A stretch of 44,630 nt of DNA from Chloroflexota bacterium (GCA_016234535.1 JACRBH010000016.1:1-44630), one strand, 5' to 3'; shown: positions 1 to 8,630, counted from the first letter of the stretch. The notes: generated by a model from the letters alone, not told the origin. Made by a program: numbers and translations.

Positions 1-90
1 AATAGACAAACCAGAGGATGGCATTCAAAAATAACAATCCTCGCAATATATTTTTTCTCTGTGAGGTGGGTTTCTTTGATCGTCTTGGCA
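1..90. other. Left-edge intergenic sequence
   Basis: The 90 bp before the SDR stop codon contain no supported gene. An ATG on the minus strand at 24 could start a gene leaving the window, but only seven codons are visible. Confidence 0.4.
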
Positions 91-849
91 TTATTCAGTG
101 CTCAATCTCGCTGTCGCGCCGCCATCAATGACCAGAGCCTGGCCAGTCATAAAGGATGACTGCTCATTGTCTGCGAGGAAGTAAATGGCATGTGCGATCT
201 CTTCGGGAGTGCCCACCCGCCCGTTGACCGTTTTGCGCGCAAGGTTATCGAGGCGCTCCTGCATGTCACTGCCGCCGAGATGCCCGCGCCCAAGACCAGC
301 GCGCAGCATGGGAGTATCCACTGCACCGGGCAGAATGGCATTCACGCGGATATTATCCGGCGCAAGTTCAATCGCCATGGCGCGGGTCAGCGCCAGCAAT
401 CCGCCTTTGGATGCGGCGTACGCGGCAATATTCGCGGAGGTTTGGATCGCATGGACGGAAGAGACATTCACTATCGCGCCGCCATTCGCTTTAAGCAGCG
501 GATACGCCAGTTTGACAAATAAAAACACGGAGCGCAGATTGGATGCCATGACAGAGTCCCACTCTTCAACCGTGGTTTCTATCAACGGTTTCGCCACTTG
601 AACTGCGGCGTTGTTGACAAGAGCATCCAAAGCGGGGTGAAAGTCTCGGGCTTCCTGAAAGATTTGCTCAACAGAATCAGGATGCGAAATATCGGCCTTA
701 ATGAAATGTCCGTTTTTTGGAAAATCATCGCCAAAATCGAAACGGTCAACGCCAATTACGCGCCAGCCTTTTTCTGAAAAGTGATGGACACAACCGCGGC
801 CAATGCCGCCGCCTGCGCCGGTGATGAGGATTGTTTTATTTGATGCCAT
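91..849 (-). CDS. SDR-family NAD(P)-dependent oxidoreductase
   Basis: A classical short-chain dehydrogenase of 252 residues, the usual length. The cofactor motif TGAGGGIG is at residues 10-17, NNAA at 79-82, and the catalytic set is Asn104, Ser131, Tyr144 and Lys148 (YAASK). The C-terminal substrate loop and the ending VIDGG are also typical. The acidic residue after the second beta strand (VDRFD) suggests NAD rather than NADP. The family oxidises or reduces a hydroxyl/keto group, often on a sugar or acyl chain; the substrate cannot be read from sequence. It is the last gene of a minus-strand run with a hydroxyacid dehydrogenase, a sulfatase-like protein and a CMP-sugar cytidylyltransferase, so a role in making a modified surface sugar is inferred. 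A palindromic repeat fills the 69-bp gap to the preceding gene. Confidence 0.9.
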   Translation of the reverse strand: MASNKTILITGAGGGIGRGCVHHFSEKGWRVIGVDRFDFGDDFPKNGHFIKADISHPDSVEQIFQEARDFHPALDALVNNAAVQVAKPLIETTVEEWDSVMASNLRSVFLFVKLAYPLLKANGGAIVNVSSVHAIQTSANIAAYAASKGGLLALTRAMAIELAPDNIRVNAILPGAVDTPMLRAGLGRGHLGGSDMQERLDNLARKTVNGRVGTPEEIAHAIYFLADNEQSSFMTGQALVIDGGATARLSTE

Positions 850-860
850 AATTTATTCCC

Positions 861-914
861 GTAGGGGCGGGGTTATCCCGCCCCGATGATCGGGCGACGA
901 GACGCCGCCCCTAC
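861..914. repeat. Palindromic repeat, GTAGGGGCG family, copy 1
   Basis: An inverted repeat with outer arms GTAGGGGCGG and CCGCCCCTAC and an inner palindrome GGGGCGGG/CCCGCCCC. It fills the gap between the SDR and the hydroxyacid dehydrogenase. A second member with arms GGGGCGACCC/GGGTCGCCC lies at 10059-10118. It can form a very stable RNA hairpin but has no T-run, so it looks like a dispersed palindrome rather than a terminator. Confidence 0.65.
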
Positions 915-918
915 AGAA

Positions 919-1863
919 TCAGTATTTCAAACCCAACCCCTCAACCAAATTCTTGATCGTGTTCCAGTGGATTCTCTCCCACGCGGTGGGACTTGAATTG
1001 GAATTATGCGGAGCGAGCATGACGTTATCCATTTTCAATAATGGACTATCCAAAGGCAGCGGCTCGAACTCGAAGACGTCCAAAGCCGCGCCTCCTATTT
1101 GACCTGAGCTGAGTGCGGCGACAAGGGCATTTTCATCCACGATAGGACCGCGCGCGGTGTTGATCAGAACAGTGGACGGTTTCATCTTTGCGAGTGTGTC
1201 CGTGTTGATGAGGTGATGGGATGTGGGATTCAAGTCGCAGTTTACTGAAATAAAGTCAGAATCAGCGAGAAGTGATTTAAGGTCAGTCATGTGAATACCG
1301 GACTCGGAAATAAACACATGATCAATATCCACAATATCCGTGCCGAGGATTTTCATGCCAAAAGCCCGCGCACGGCGAGTCACTGCCTTGCCGATGTTGC
1401 CGATGCCGATGATTCCCAATGTGTATTCACTGAGCGCCTTGCCGGGAATTTTCTCCCATTCACCGCGTTTTATTGCGGCATCCATCCACGGGCCGCGGCG
1501 AGCGAAGGCCAGCATATAGCCGAGGACGGTATCCGCGACGGGGGTGGTGAAGGCATTTGGCGTTCGGCAGAGTCTGATGTCGAAACGGGAGCAGGCTGAG
1601 GCGTCGATAGAGTCGACACCGGTGCCCCACTTGGAGATCACTTTCAGGCGCGGGGAACATGCCTCCAATACGCGCGCTGTATAACGGTCATCCCCACAAA
1701 CCGCGCCGTCGAATTGACCGGCATACTTGAGCAGGTCTTCCTCCTCCATGCGTTCCCGCACATCAGGGACGATGAGTTCAAGATCGTATTTCGCAAAGAC
1801 CGGCTTGAAGCGGTCGAGAAAGGGAAGCATGTAAGGGGCGGTGAGAAGAATTGTATGTGTCAT
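919..1863 (-). CDS. D-isomer-specific 2-hydroxyacid dehydrogenase (PGDH-like)
   Basis: 314 residues with the full D-2-hydroxyacid dehydrogenase layout: the Rossmann motif GIGNIG at 153-158 and the catalytic triad Arg238 (NTARGP), Glu267 and His286 (APH). It lacks the C-terminal ACT or intervening domains of true biosynthetic SerA, so it more likely acts on another 2-hydroxy or 2-keto acid. The start codon follows the stop of the upstream sulfatase-like gene directly (TAAATG on the minus strand), showing tight translational coupling. Neighbours suggest a role in making a carboxylated sugar or lactyl/glyceryl-type decoration; this is inference. The enzyme class is secure, the substrate unknown. 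Confidence 0.9.
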   Translation of the reverse strand: MTHTILLTAPYMLPFLDRFKPVFAKYDLELIVPDVRERMEEEDLLKYAGQFDGAVCGDDRYTARVLEACSPRLKVISKWGTGVDSIDASACSRFDIRLCRTPNAFTTPVADTVLGYMLAFARRGPWMDAAIKRGEWEKIPGKALSEYTLGIIGIGNIGKAVTRRARAFGMKILGTDIVDIDHVFISESGIHMTDLKSLLADSDFISVNCDLNPTSHHLINTDTLAKMKPSTVLINTARGPIVDENALVAALSSGQIGGAALDVFEFEPLPLDSPLLKMDNVMLAPHNSNSSPTAWERIHWNTIKNLVEGLGLKY

Positions 1864-3420
1864 TTAGTTGCCGGGGTGGTTGCAGGAATTCGGGATTTCA
1901 CTGAAATCATAAAGATTCGGGACGGGTGAAAAATAACTGATGTCTTCGAGAATATCATATTTCCCGCCGAAGTAGGTGTTGAATACAAGGCGGAAAATAT
2001 TAACAGGCGTGATGGTTGAATACAACTGGTCTTGATGTTCCGGGAAATAAATTGCGGTGAGGTTCCAGAAACGTTTGTCCTTTGGCTGCAACCACGGCCC
2101 ATGATCGCCTTGAATGATGATGATTGGCGGCGTTTCAGAATTGGCCACGATCGTGTCGATGGCCGCCAGCATATTCTTATTCAAATACTGTAATTGATTT
2201 ACATAGCCTTTTTGATACAAGCCAGGCGGATACTGGCGCTGGTCATTCCAAAAGTCCGGCGGGTAGGTTGGGTTGCCTTCAGGGTCAAAGACAAAAGGCG
2301 GGTGCGGCGAAATAACGTGGATGTATGTGAAAGTCGGTTGTTCGATTTTTGCAACATCGTCAATATTGTTGAATACAAACTTAAAGCGGTCACGAAATCC
2401 AACGCCTAAAAGATAATCAGGATCGACCAGCCCCAAATCCTGCACATAACGCGCGGCGGTTGTGCGCAGGAACAATCCTTCAAAATCGGTCATTCCGCCG
2501 GAAGATATGGGCGGCAGGCTCATGAAGTGATCGGAGTCATTTATATCAAGCCATGCGAAACCTGTTTCAAAAGTAACGGTCTCATAGCCCATGTTTTCAA
2601 AGTTGTAACGCACTGCACTATGTTTCATAGAATCCCAAAGCACGCGGCGCGAGGTGCTCTTCGGTGTAAAGGTCTCATCCAGTCCCTGCAAATATTGCAT
2701 ATTGAGCGACGACCCAAGCGATATCTCGGTCCGCACGTAATTGCTCTGACTGCACTTCGCCACAAAAAAACCGCGCTTCTCCAACTCGCTGACAAACTCG
2801 CTGTTGTCGAATCCATAAGCGCTATAGAGAAGATCGGAGCGTCCATAGGAATCGAGGATGAAGAAATACACATCTGGAGGATTCTCCGGCCGAACCAGAT
2901 CTGTCTCGATTGCGGCATTTTTCAGTCCAAGAGCATGTGCGCCTCGCGGACCGTCCCCGAAGCTGGTCTGCCCTAATGACATGACCAGCAGCGCAAGCGT
3001 GACCGTATTAAGAGTCGGCGCTGACGAAATAAATGTCAGCTTCGGGCGGGTTGTCCAAAAAAACGAAAGTAATAACAGAACGATCCAGCCGATTGCAAGC
3101 CATGTTGTGTAATTGGATTTGGGATACTTTTCATCGATGTAAATGTACGCATGTCCATACGTAAAGAACAATACCAGCAACAACGTCGTGAGAAATGCGG
3201 CCTTATGCACCTTGCTGTTACGCAAAAATAACCAGACAATAAAGAATAAAAGTCCGCCAAATGCAATTGAAATCAATAATGGACGAATTGCCGCATTGGG
3301 TTGAACTTGTCCCACGTTGGCTGAAAGCAGAGCCAGCACCGGGTACGCACTGATCACAACGGGATACCAGGGTTTGGAAAACCAATTTGTAACCGCGTTC
3401 TTCATATTTTTAAGATTCAT
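1864..3420 (-). CDS. Membrane sulfatase-like (alkaline phosphatase superfamily) protein
   Basis: 518 residues. About five hydrophobic segments between residues 18 and 150 anchor a large soluble domain. That domain has alkaline-phosphatase-superfamily landmarks: FFILDSYGR with metal ligand Asp190, Thr231 as a possible nucleophile, HVISPHPP and QGDHG as later metal ligands. The layout resembles lipoteichoic acid synthase and phosphoethanolamine transferases, which move a phospho-group onto surface polymers outside the membrane. No Cys/Ser formylglycine sulfatase signature is visible, so sulfate ester hydrolysis is less likely. The start overlaps the end of the cytidylyltransferase gene by 11 bp, and the stop abuts the next start, so the gene sits inside an operon. 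Exact activity is unknown. Confidence 0.8.
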   Translation of the reverse strand: MNLKNMKNAVTNWFSKPWYPVVISAYPVLALLSANVGQVQPNAAIRPLLISIAFGGLLFFIVWLFLRNSKVHKAAFLTTLLLVLFFTYGHAYIYIDEKYPKSNYTTWLAIGWIVLLLLSFFWTTRPKLTFISSAPTLNTVTLALLVMSLGQTSFGDGPRGAHALGLKNAAIETDLVRPENPPDVYFFILDSYGRSDLLYSAYGFDNSEFVSELEKRGFFVAKCSQSNYVRTEISLGSSLNMQYLQGLDETFTPKSTSRRVLWDSMKHSAVRYNFENMGYETVTFETGFAWLDINDSDHFMSLPPISSGGMTDFEGLFLRTTAARYVQDLGLVDPDYLLGVGFRDRFKFVFNNIDDVAKIEQPTFTYIHVISPHPPFVFDPEGNPTYPPDFWNDQRQYPPGLYQKGYVNQLQYLNKNMLAAIDTIVANSETPPIIIIQGDHGPWLQPKDKRFWNLTAIYFPEHQDQLYSTITPVNIFRLVFNTYFGGKYDILEDISYFSPVPNLYDFSEIPNSCNHPGN

Positions 3421-4081
3421 TTTTTCTTCTCTTCATTAAAAAGTCTGTGATTTCAAAATCCAACTCTTCATCGATATCCCATGCTTCATCTTTGTCGATC
3501 TCGAACATGAATGGTTTATCGCCAATGCGGTGATGCTTCCTGACGAGGTTTTCGCGGGTGAAAAGATACAGGCATGAATTCTCTTCATACACCGGAGGCA
3601 AATCCTGAGTTTGAATTAACACCGCAGGGTCATGGTTGATGGCCTGACCATCCTTGAAATACAAACGTGTTTGCAAACGAGTCACGGAAAAGAGCGAGTC
3701 GTATTTTGGAAATTCAGCGAAGAAGGTTTTAATTCCTTGCGAAATAGTCTCCGCCTTTAATAACGGATTTGTGCTATGGGTTTGCAGATAAAAGTCCGCA
3801 TTCTCCTGCGCTGTGTCATGCAGGAGAATATCGTTCATGGGAACATCGTCGGGGCGGAGATGCCCGGGCCGCTGAATCAGCTTTACAGTAGGAAAGAAAC
3901 GGCGCACTCCATCCATCACTGGTTCGGAGTCGGTATCCACCATCACGGTTTCGATTTCAGGAACCGCGAGCAGCGTTCCGATGATGTGATGAAAAAGGGG
4001 TTTGCCCGCCAGCGGGCGATAATTTTTGCCAGGTACGCGCTGGCTGTGATGGCGCATGGGGACAAGGGCGGCGAGTTTCAT
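3410..4081 (-). CDS. Acylneuraminate/KDO-type CMP-sugar cytidylyltransferase
   Basis: 223 residues, the usual size. The N-terminal nucleotide-binding loop VPMRHHSQRVPGKN corresponds to the family pattern of basic residues ending in KN, followed by DTDSEPV and RPGHLRPDDVPMND. The family activates acidic sugars (sialic acid, legionaminic acid, KDO) as CMP derivatives for surface glycans. Which acid is used cannot be read here; no nonulosonate synthase is in the window. It overlaps the next gene, a membrane sulfatase-like protein, by 11 bp and lies 39 bp after the GNAT gene, so all are probably cotranscribed. Confidence 0.85.
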   Translation of the reverse strand: MKLAALVPMRHHSQRVPGKNYRPLAGKPLFHHIIGTLLAVPEIETVMVDTDSEPVMDGVRRFFPTVKLIQRPGHLRPDDVPMNDILLHDTAQENADFYLQTHSTNPLLKAETISQGIKTFFAEFPKYDSLFSVTRLQTRLYFKDGQAINHDPAVLIQTQDLPPVYEENSCLYLFTRENLVRKHHRIGDKPFMFEIDKDEAWDIDEELDFEITDFLMKRRKNES

Positions 4082-4120
4082 GCCCCCTATTTTACTCGTA
4101 AGTCGGATTGCCGATCTGAC

Positions 4121-4948
4121 TTACAACGCGAGCGACATTTGCAACTGCGAAAGCTCTTCACGCTTCATGCCCATCTTCTCAAAGAACGCAGACAGCTCTT
4201 CGGGCAGGATCGCGGAGACGTGCCACACTTTATTTGGGAAGCGGGAGAACACCGCCCGCATCAATATCGACCCCTGGCCTGCTCCACGGGAACCGGCCTT
4301 TACCAACACTGACGAGATGGTCACGTGCTCCACTTCGGGATTGCTGATGAGACAATATGCATCATTCAAGCGATAGGCGCGCGAAGGCGGCGTGTGCTGT
4401 GCAAGGGACTCGCCCGAAAGTTGCCACGGCAGGTTTTTCAATCCGTCAGCAGTGACCAGCCCTGCCAGTTGACGAATGTCGATCTCTTCGATTTTTTCCT
4501 TTGACTCAACCTGAGGATTCTCCAGCTTGAATCCCACCAGCCTTCGCACGGTTTTGAATCCGACTTTCTGATAGAGCTTTACGCCTGCTGTATTTTGTTC
4601 GATTACTTCCAACAGCATTTCCTTTTCACCGCGGGCGCGGGCTTCTTCGATCAACTGTTTCATCGCCCATGTACCGACTCCGCTGTGCCTTGCCTCTGTG
4701 ACAATCCCCATCGCCGCGAGTCGACTCGTCCAGCCGCGGCGCGCAATGAGGGCAATGCCAATCGGGTTGTCGTCCTTTAGCAAAACGCGGCTTTCGGCCA
4801 GGTCCACGCCATCGCGGCGGATTATCGTTTGCAGTACAACATCATTGATTTGGATGGGGACAAAATAGCCTTCAAAACTGTGTGTGAACAATGCGGCAAT
4901 TTCAGGAAGAGAAAAAGATAAGGCGGGTTTAAAAGAGAAGGGTGTCAT
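4121..4948 (-). CDS. Tandem GNAT N-acetyltransferase
   Basis: 275 residues, about twice one GNAT fold. The first domain carries the acetyl-CoA loop (TEARHSGVGTWAMKQLI, near residues 82-98) followed by EVIEQNTAGVKLYQKVGF, the standard beta5 and helix 4. The second half repeats the pattern in weaker form (VLVKAGSRGAGQGSILMRA) and may be a degenerate or structural copy. The acceptor is unknown; acetylation of an amino sugar for the downstream CMP-sugar pathway would fit the context, but stand-alone GNATs often have unrelated targets. The start has no Shine-Dalgarno sequence and lies only 11 bp from a TATAAT box, so the mRNA may be nearly leaderless. Confidence 0.85.
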   Translation of the reverse strand: MTPFSFKPALSFSLPEIAALFTHSFEGYFVPIQINDVVLQTIIRRDGVDLAESRVLLKDDNPIGIALIARRGWTSRLAAMGIVTEARHSGVGTWAMKQLIEEARARGEKEMLLEVIEQNTAGVKLYQKVGFKTVRRLVGFKLENPQVESKEKIEEIDIRQLAGLVTADGLKNLPWQLSGESLAQHTPPSRAYRLNDAYCLISNPEVEHVTISSVLVKAGSRGAGQGSILMRAVFSRFPNKVWHVSAILPEELSAFFEKMGMKREELSQLQMSLAL

Positions 4949-4959
4949 GAGAATAACCG

Positions 4960-4965
4960 ATTATA
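4960..4965 (-). promoter_or_regulatory. -10 box (TATAAT) upstream of the GNAT-led operon
   Basis: On the minus strand TATAAT reads in the context TTCGGTATAATCGG. Its downstream edge is 11 bp before the ATG at 4948, so transcription would begin about 5 nt before the start codon. No good -35 box lies at 17 bp; a T-rich stretch belonging to the adjacent terminator repeat occupies that position. Confidence 0.45.
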
Positions 4966-4981
4966 CCGAACTGACTCAATC

Positions 4982-5021
4982 AAAAAAGGTGACAGTCAAT
5001 TTAAAAGTGACTGTCACCTTT
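4982..5021 (-). terminator. Rho-independent terminator / GTGACAGTCAC repeat, copy 1
   Basis: A 14-bp perfect stem (4985-4998 with 5008-5021, core AGGTGACAGTCA) with a 9-nt loop. On the minus strand it is followed by a run of six T. It lies just after the stop codon of the lipoprotein gene at 5035 and is well placed to end that transcript. The same core recurs at 23391-23423 and 31196-31233. Confidence 0.75.
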
Positions 5022-5034
5022 ATCCATTTAACTT

Positions 5035-5877
5035 CTATTTTGTTAGCGTCACATTACCGGCGCCGATCTCGATCACGAATGTGAGCGTTGGACCTTCACC
5101 CTTTTGTGTGTAAATTTTTCCGTTCTGACCCCAGCCTGAACCAGCGTTGATGTTCGATGCGCCGCTGTCCACTGTGACTACTGCATTCACCCCTTCCGGC
5201 ACGACGATGATCACATTGCTCAATCCGCTGGAGATTGTGACCGAGGCGTCCCGTTTGAGGTCACCGGAGAAATCGAGGGTGTAATCGCCGGCGCCGGATG
5301 AAAAATCCATCAGGCCGAAATTGGCGTTTGCCAGCCCGACCATCTTTACATCAGAAGCGCCCGTTTCATATTTGAAAACAGACATCTCGGCTATGTTGGG
5401 CTTTGAGAAATTCATGGTCACATCTGCTGCGCCATCTTTAATGGTCAGGTTGTTCAGCGCAAGCCCGCCAAATTCGAAGATTCCTTTATATGCGCCGGAC
5501 TCAATGGTCAGGTCCATGGGAGTATCGCCCAGTTTTAGATCCCAAATATTTTTGAGGTTATTGAATGTGGGAAACACATTGAAATCCACCTCGCTCATCC
5601 CAACCCGGACATTGCCCTCGTCGGTGGTGATGACGGGTTTGAACGAGGAATAGTTATAGGTGGCAGTACCTTCCACGAGTTTGTCCGAGCCGGGAGCCAG
5701 AGTCATTTCGCCCGCGCCAAAGGAAAATTGCAGGCTTACAGTATCACTATCAGGTATTGGTACTGATATATTTTCCGCGACTTCAGGTCCGGGTACGGCT
5801 GTTTTTGGTAACTCGAATCCGCAAGCCATGCTGACTAATGCAAGGATAAGAAATGCTGAAATAAATTTTGCGTTCAT
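5035..5877 (-). CDS. Lipoprotein with LiaF/toast-rack-like beta-rich domain
   Basis: 280 residues from the ATG at 5877, chosen because AAGGAGACC lies just upstream and a lipoprotein signal begins there (MNAKFISAFLILALVSMAC, lipobox SMAC). The mature part is a run of short beta strands with repeated Gly/Ala/Ser motifs such as SGAGDYTLDFSG, SSGLSNVIIVVPEG and IGAGNVTLTK. This resembles the DUF2154/LiaF C-terminal and 'toast rack' beta-solenoid proteins found near bacterial envelope-stress systems. It is predicted to be lipid-anchored outside the membrane. Function unknown. It is followed by a clear terminator and seems to be monocistronic. Confidence 0.75.
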   Translation of the reverse strand: MNAKFISAFLILALVSMACGFELPKTAVPGPEVAENISVPIPDSDTVSLQFSFGAGEMTLAPGSDKLVEGTATYNYSSFKPVITTDEGNVRVGMSEVDFNVFPTFNNLKNIWDLKLGDTPMDLTIESGAYKGIFEFGGLALNNLTIKDGAADVTMNFSKPNIAEMSVFKYETGASDVKMVGLANANFGLMDFSSGAGDYTLDFSGDLKRDASVTISSGLSNVIIVVPEGVNAVVTVDSGASNINAGSGWGQNGKIYTQKGEGPTLTFVIEIGAGNVTLTK

Positions 5878-5937
5878 TTTAAGGTCTCCTTCTGGCAAAT
5901 ATACGCTATGAAGGCGGGAATGGTTGCAAAGCTTATT

Positions 5938-7359
5938 CTATTCGGACTTCTTCGCTCGTACCTGTTCAGGCATTTTCAACGCCGCATGTAACGCCTGATC
6001 CAGTGATCTGACTTCGATGATCTCGATCCCTTTTGGATATGCCTCGCCCTGACGAATGGCTTTTGGAACGATGGCTGTTTTGAATCCCAACTTTTGAGCT
6101 TCACGCAGACGCGCCACCATTTGACCCGGCATACGCAGCTCGCCCGCCAGCCCGATCTCGCCGATCAATACGGCTTCAGCGCGGACAGGCACATCCTTCC
6201 ATGAAGAGGCAATCGCAGCCGCAATTGCAAGGTCAGCGGCGGGTTCGTCAATTTGAATGCCGCCCACCACATTGACGAAGACATCCTGCTCTGAAAGTTT
6301 CAATCCAACACGGCGCGTCAAGACTGCTGAAATTAATAGCAGACGATTGAAGTCAATCCCATTCGGTGTACGGCGCGCATTCCCAAATTGAGTTGGGGAA
6401 GTTAATCCCTGAATTTCAACGAGTATCGGACGAGTGCCTTCCATTGTTACAGCGATGGTTGAACCCGCAGCATTAACCAGCCGCTCCGCAAGAAACGCTT
6501 CAGATGGATTTGTCACTTCAACCAGCCCGCCTTCGCGCATTTCAAATACCCCTACTTCCGCAGTCGCGCCAAATCGATTTTTGACCGAACGCAGCAAACG
6601 ATAGGCTTGGAATCTATCGCCTTCCAAATATAAGACCGTATCTACAATATGTTCCAACACACGCGGCCCCGCGATAGCGCCTTCCTTTGTCACATGCCCG
6701 ATCAGGAAAACAGACACGCCGGAAGACTTCGCCAGCTCGCGCAATTGTGACGCGCACTCGCGCACCTGCGAAACCGAGCCTGCCGACGAATCCAATTCAG
6801 ATAAGTAAACTGTCTGGATCGAGTCAACAATCAGCAGGTCAGGTTTGAGTTCGCTGACGTGGTTCAGAATCACTTCGAGATTCGTTTCCGTCACCAATAA
6901 AAGATTTTTCGGTAATTCATTTTTCCCGTTCAACAAACGCACCGCGCGCATCTTGATCTGCCGTTCAGACTCTTCGCCCGAAACATACAACACGCGCTGA
7001 GAGTTCGCCATCTCCATTGCCATTTGCAGCATCAACGTAGATTTGCCAATGCCCGGGTCACCGCCAACGAGGACGATGGAGCCGAGCACGATTCCACCGC
7101 CGAGGACGCGCGAAAACTCTCCGATCGGCAAATGGACTCGATCTTCCGCATCTCCCCCGACCTCGGAGATGGGGCGCGGAACCGAACGGCCGCTCAGACC
7201 CCGCGCATTTCCCGCTCCCTTGCTGACAGGTTCTTCGTGGACGACTTCCTCCACCATGCTGCTAAACGATCCGCACTGCGGACATTTGCCCATATACGAA
7301 GCGGCCACGCGTCCACATTGTTGACAGACATAACGGGTGTGTGTTTTGGTTTTTGCCAT
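5938..7359 (-). CDS. radA: DNA repair protein RadA
   Basis: 473 residues from ATG 7359; a GTG codon 12 bp further upstream could also start but probably forms part of the ribosome binding region. The N-terminal zinc finger has Cys12, Cys15, Cys26 and Cys29, the Walker A motif GGDPGIGKS is at 99-107, the Walker B is LLIVDSIQ, the RadA signature KNRFG follows, and the C-terminal third is the Lon-protease-like domain. RadA is a DnaB-type helicase that drives branch migration during RecA-mediated recombination. Length and domain order are standard. It has its own promoter with a palindromic spacer. Confidence 0.97.
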   Translation of the reverse strand: MAKTKTHTRYVCQQCGRVAASYMGKCPQCGSFSSMVEEVVHEEPVSKGAGNARGLSGRSVPRPISEVGGDAEDRVHLPIGEFSRVLGGGIVLGSIVLVGGDPGIGKSTLMLQMAMEMANSQRVLYVSGEESERQIKMRAVRLLNGKNELPKNLLLVTETNLEVILNHVSELKPDLLIVDSIQTVYLSELDSSAGSVSQVRECASQLRELAKSSGVSVFLIGHVTKEGAIAGPRVLEHIVDTVLYLEGDRFQAYRLLRSVKNRFGATAEVGVFEMREGGLVEVTNPSEAFLAERLVNAAGSTIAVTMEGTRPILVEIQGLTSPTQFGNARRTPNGIDFNRLLLISAVLTRRVGLKLSEQDVFVNVVGGIQIDEPAADLAIAAAIASSWKDVPVRAEAVLIGEIGLAGELRMPGQMVARLREAQKLGFKTAIVPKAIRQGEAYPKGIEIIEVRSLDQALHAALKMPEQVRAKKSE

Positions 7360-7381
7360 ATTGATTCTCACAATTAAAAAA

Positions 7382-7405
7382 TTGAGCGACTTGATTAGTC
7401 GCTCA
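7382..7405 (-). terminator. Hairpin with T-run between hom and radA
   Basis: An 8-bp perfect stem (TGAGCGAC/GTCGCTCA, 7-nt loop) followed on the minus strand by ATTTTTTAA. It could end transcripts coming from homoserine dehydrogenase. However, the radA promoter at 7407-7434 would start RNA inside this stem, so it may instead be a DNA-level operator overlapping the start site. Confidence 0.45.
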
Positions 7406-7406
7406 G

Positions 7407-7434
7407 AGTATAACAGAATTTATGTTCTGTCTAA
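7407..7434 (-). promoter_or_regulatory. Probable radA promoter with palindromic spacer
   Basis: On the minus strand a -35 box TTAGAC (7429-7434) and a -10 box TATACT (7407-7412) are separated by 16 bp. The spacer is part of an inverted repeat ACAGAA-N6-TTCTGT (7413-7430), a good place for a repressor. An SOS-type regulator is an attractive guess for radA, but the motif is not a recognised LexA box. Confidence 0.5.
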
Positions 7435-7440
7435 TTACCC

Positions 7441-7562
7441 TCGCCATTGCGAGGAGGGTGTTGTTCCCGACGACACTTGCGCCGTACGCCAGTGCGGTGA
7501 GCAATCTTCTTACTATATTGGAGATTGCTTCGGGCAAAACTAAGACCGCCCTCGCAATGACG
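7441..7562. repeat. MITE-like repeat CATTGCGAGG family, copy 1
   Basis: A 122-bp element with arms CGCCATTGCGAGGAGGG and CCCTCGCAATGACG and internal GCAATCT/AGATTGC. It sits between hom and the radA promoter. Related elements are at 13433-13513, 15281-15327, 19746-19834, 20243-20330 and 27925-28026. No coding content; it folds into a long hairpin. Confidence 0.8.
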
Positions 7563-7580
7563 AAAATAATTTTTATTTTT

Positions 7581-8615
7581 TCACTTCACCGCGTTCACAA
7601 AATCCGCGAACAGGCCGTAAGCCGTTTCAACAGGACCGCCCTTCATGCCGGGCTTTTCGGAAAGCGAGATCGAGTAATCGAGGATGACATCAGTTCTAAA
7701 AGTGATGCCTGTGCTGGAGTTCATCATGCCGTATAACGGAGAGGTCGAGTCAACCAGTTGAGGGGAAACGCTGGCTTCAACTTTGTCGCCAACCTTTTCA
7801 GCAGAGCAGACTAATTTATAGCGTTTGCCTTCCGCTTTGGCTTTGGCGATCATCTCAGGGGTGATGCCGCGAATGCCGGTGGGATTCACCTGCTGCGGAG
7901 TCATGGGCGTGTCCATCAATACAGTCACCAGCGCCGCGACTTTGATGGCTGCATCCCAACCGTCCACATCGTTGGTGGGATCGGTCTCAGCCAAGCCGAT
8001 GGATTGAGCGTACTTGACTGCGTCATCATACGCTTCGCCGTTTTCCATGAGGGTGAGGATGACATTGGTTGTGGCATTGAAGATGCCTTTGATCGAGGTC
8101 AATTCGGCCAGCGGGAAGGCTTCGCGGTATAAAGAAAACACGGGTGCGCCGCCCAATACTGTGGACTCAAAGCCGAAGCGTTTGCCTTTGGATTTTGCAA
8201 GCGCGGTCAATTCACGATAGCCGTGAACGACTGGTCCTTTGTTGGCGGTGATGGCGTGCATGTTCAAGTTCAACGCTGTGCGGATGTGATCCAGCGCGGG
8301 CTGGCCTGTCTGTGTGTTGACAGGGGAATTCTCGAACATGACATCGGCGGACGAATGGTTGATTACATCGAGTGAATTTTTTACATTGAAAGAAGAAAGA
8401 GGAAAGATGGATTGTCCACTTTCGACAAGTTCCAATGCTTTTTGAATGTCGAGCCCATTTGGATTCACAGCGAATCCGTGACTGCCTGTGGAAATACCTG
8501 TGAATGAAAATGTGACATCGTACTGGCTCTTGAGCAAGTCTTGTTTGCGAATTAACAAGCGCGCAAGCGCGCGGGCGACATTGCCAAAACCGATGAGTGC
8601 GAGTTTGTAGTGCAT
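7581..8615 (-). CDS. hom: Homoserine dehydrogenase
   Basis: 344 residues, the short form without a C-terminal ACT domain. The Rossmann motif GFGNVARAL is at residues 9-17; ITANKGPVV, ESTVLGGAPVF, the GIFNATTNVIL segment and AETDPTNDVDGWDAAIK form the catalytic and substrate-binding core of the family. It reduces aspartate semialdehyde to homoserine in threonine/methionine synthesis, using NAD(P)H. The lack of ACT suggests no direct threonine feedback. The start is supported by AAGGAGACCCTC just upstream. No other threonine or methionine genes lie beside it; it is bounded by repeats on both sides. Confidence 0.95.
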   Translation of the reverse strand: MHYKLALIGFGNVARALARLLIRKQDLLKSQYDVTFSFTGISTGSHGFAVNPNGLDIQKALELVESGQSIFPLSSFNVKNSLDVINHSSADVMFENSPVNTQTGQPALDHIRTALNLNMHAITANKGPVVHGYRELTALAKSKGKRFGFESTVLGGAPVFSLYREAFPLAELTSIKGIFNATTNVILTLMENGEAYDDAVKYAQSIGLAETDPTNDVDGWDAAIKVAALVTVLMDTPMTPQQVNPTGIRGITPEMIAKAKAEGKRYKLVCSAEKVGDKVEASVSPQLVDSTSPLYGMMNSSTGITFRTDVILDYSISLSEKPGMKGGPVETAYGLFADFVNAVK

Positions 8616-8630
8616 GAGGGTCTCCTTAAG

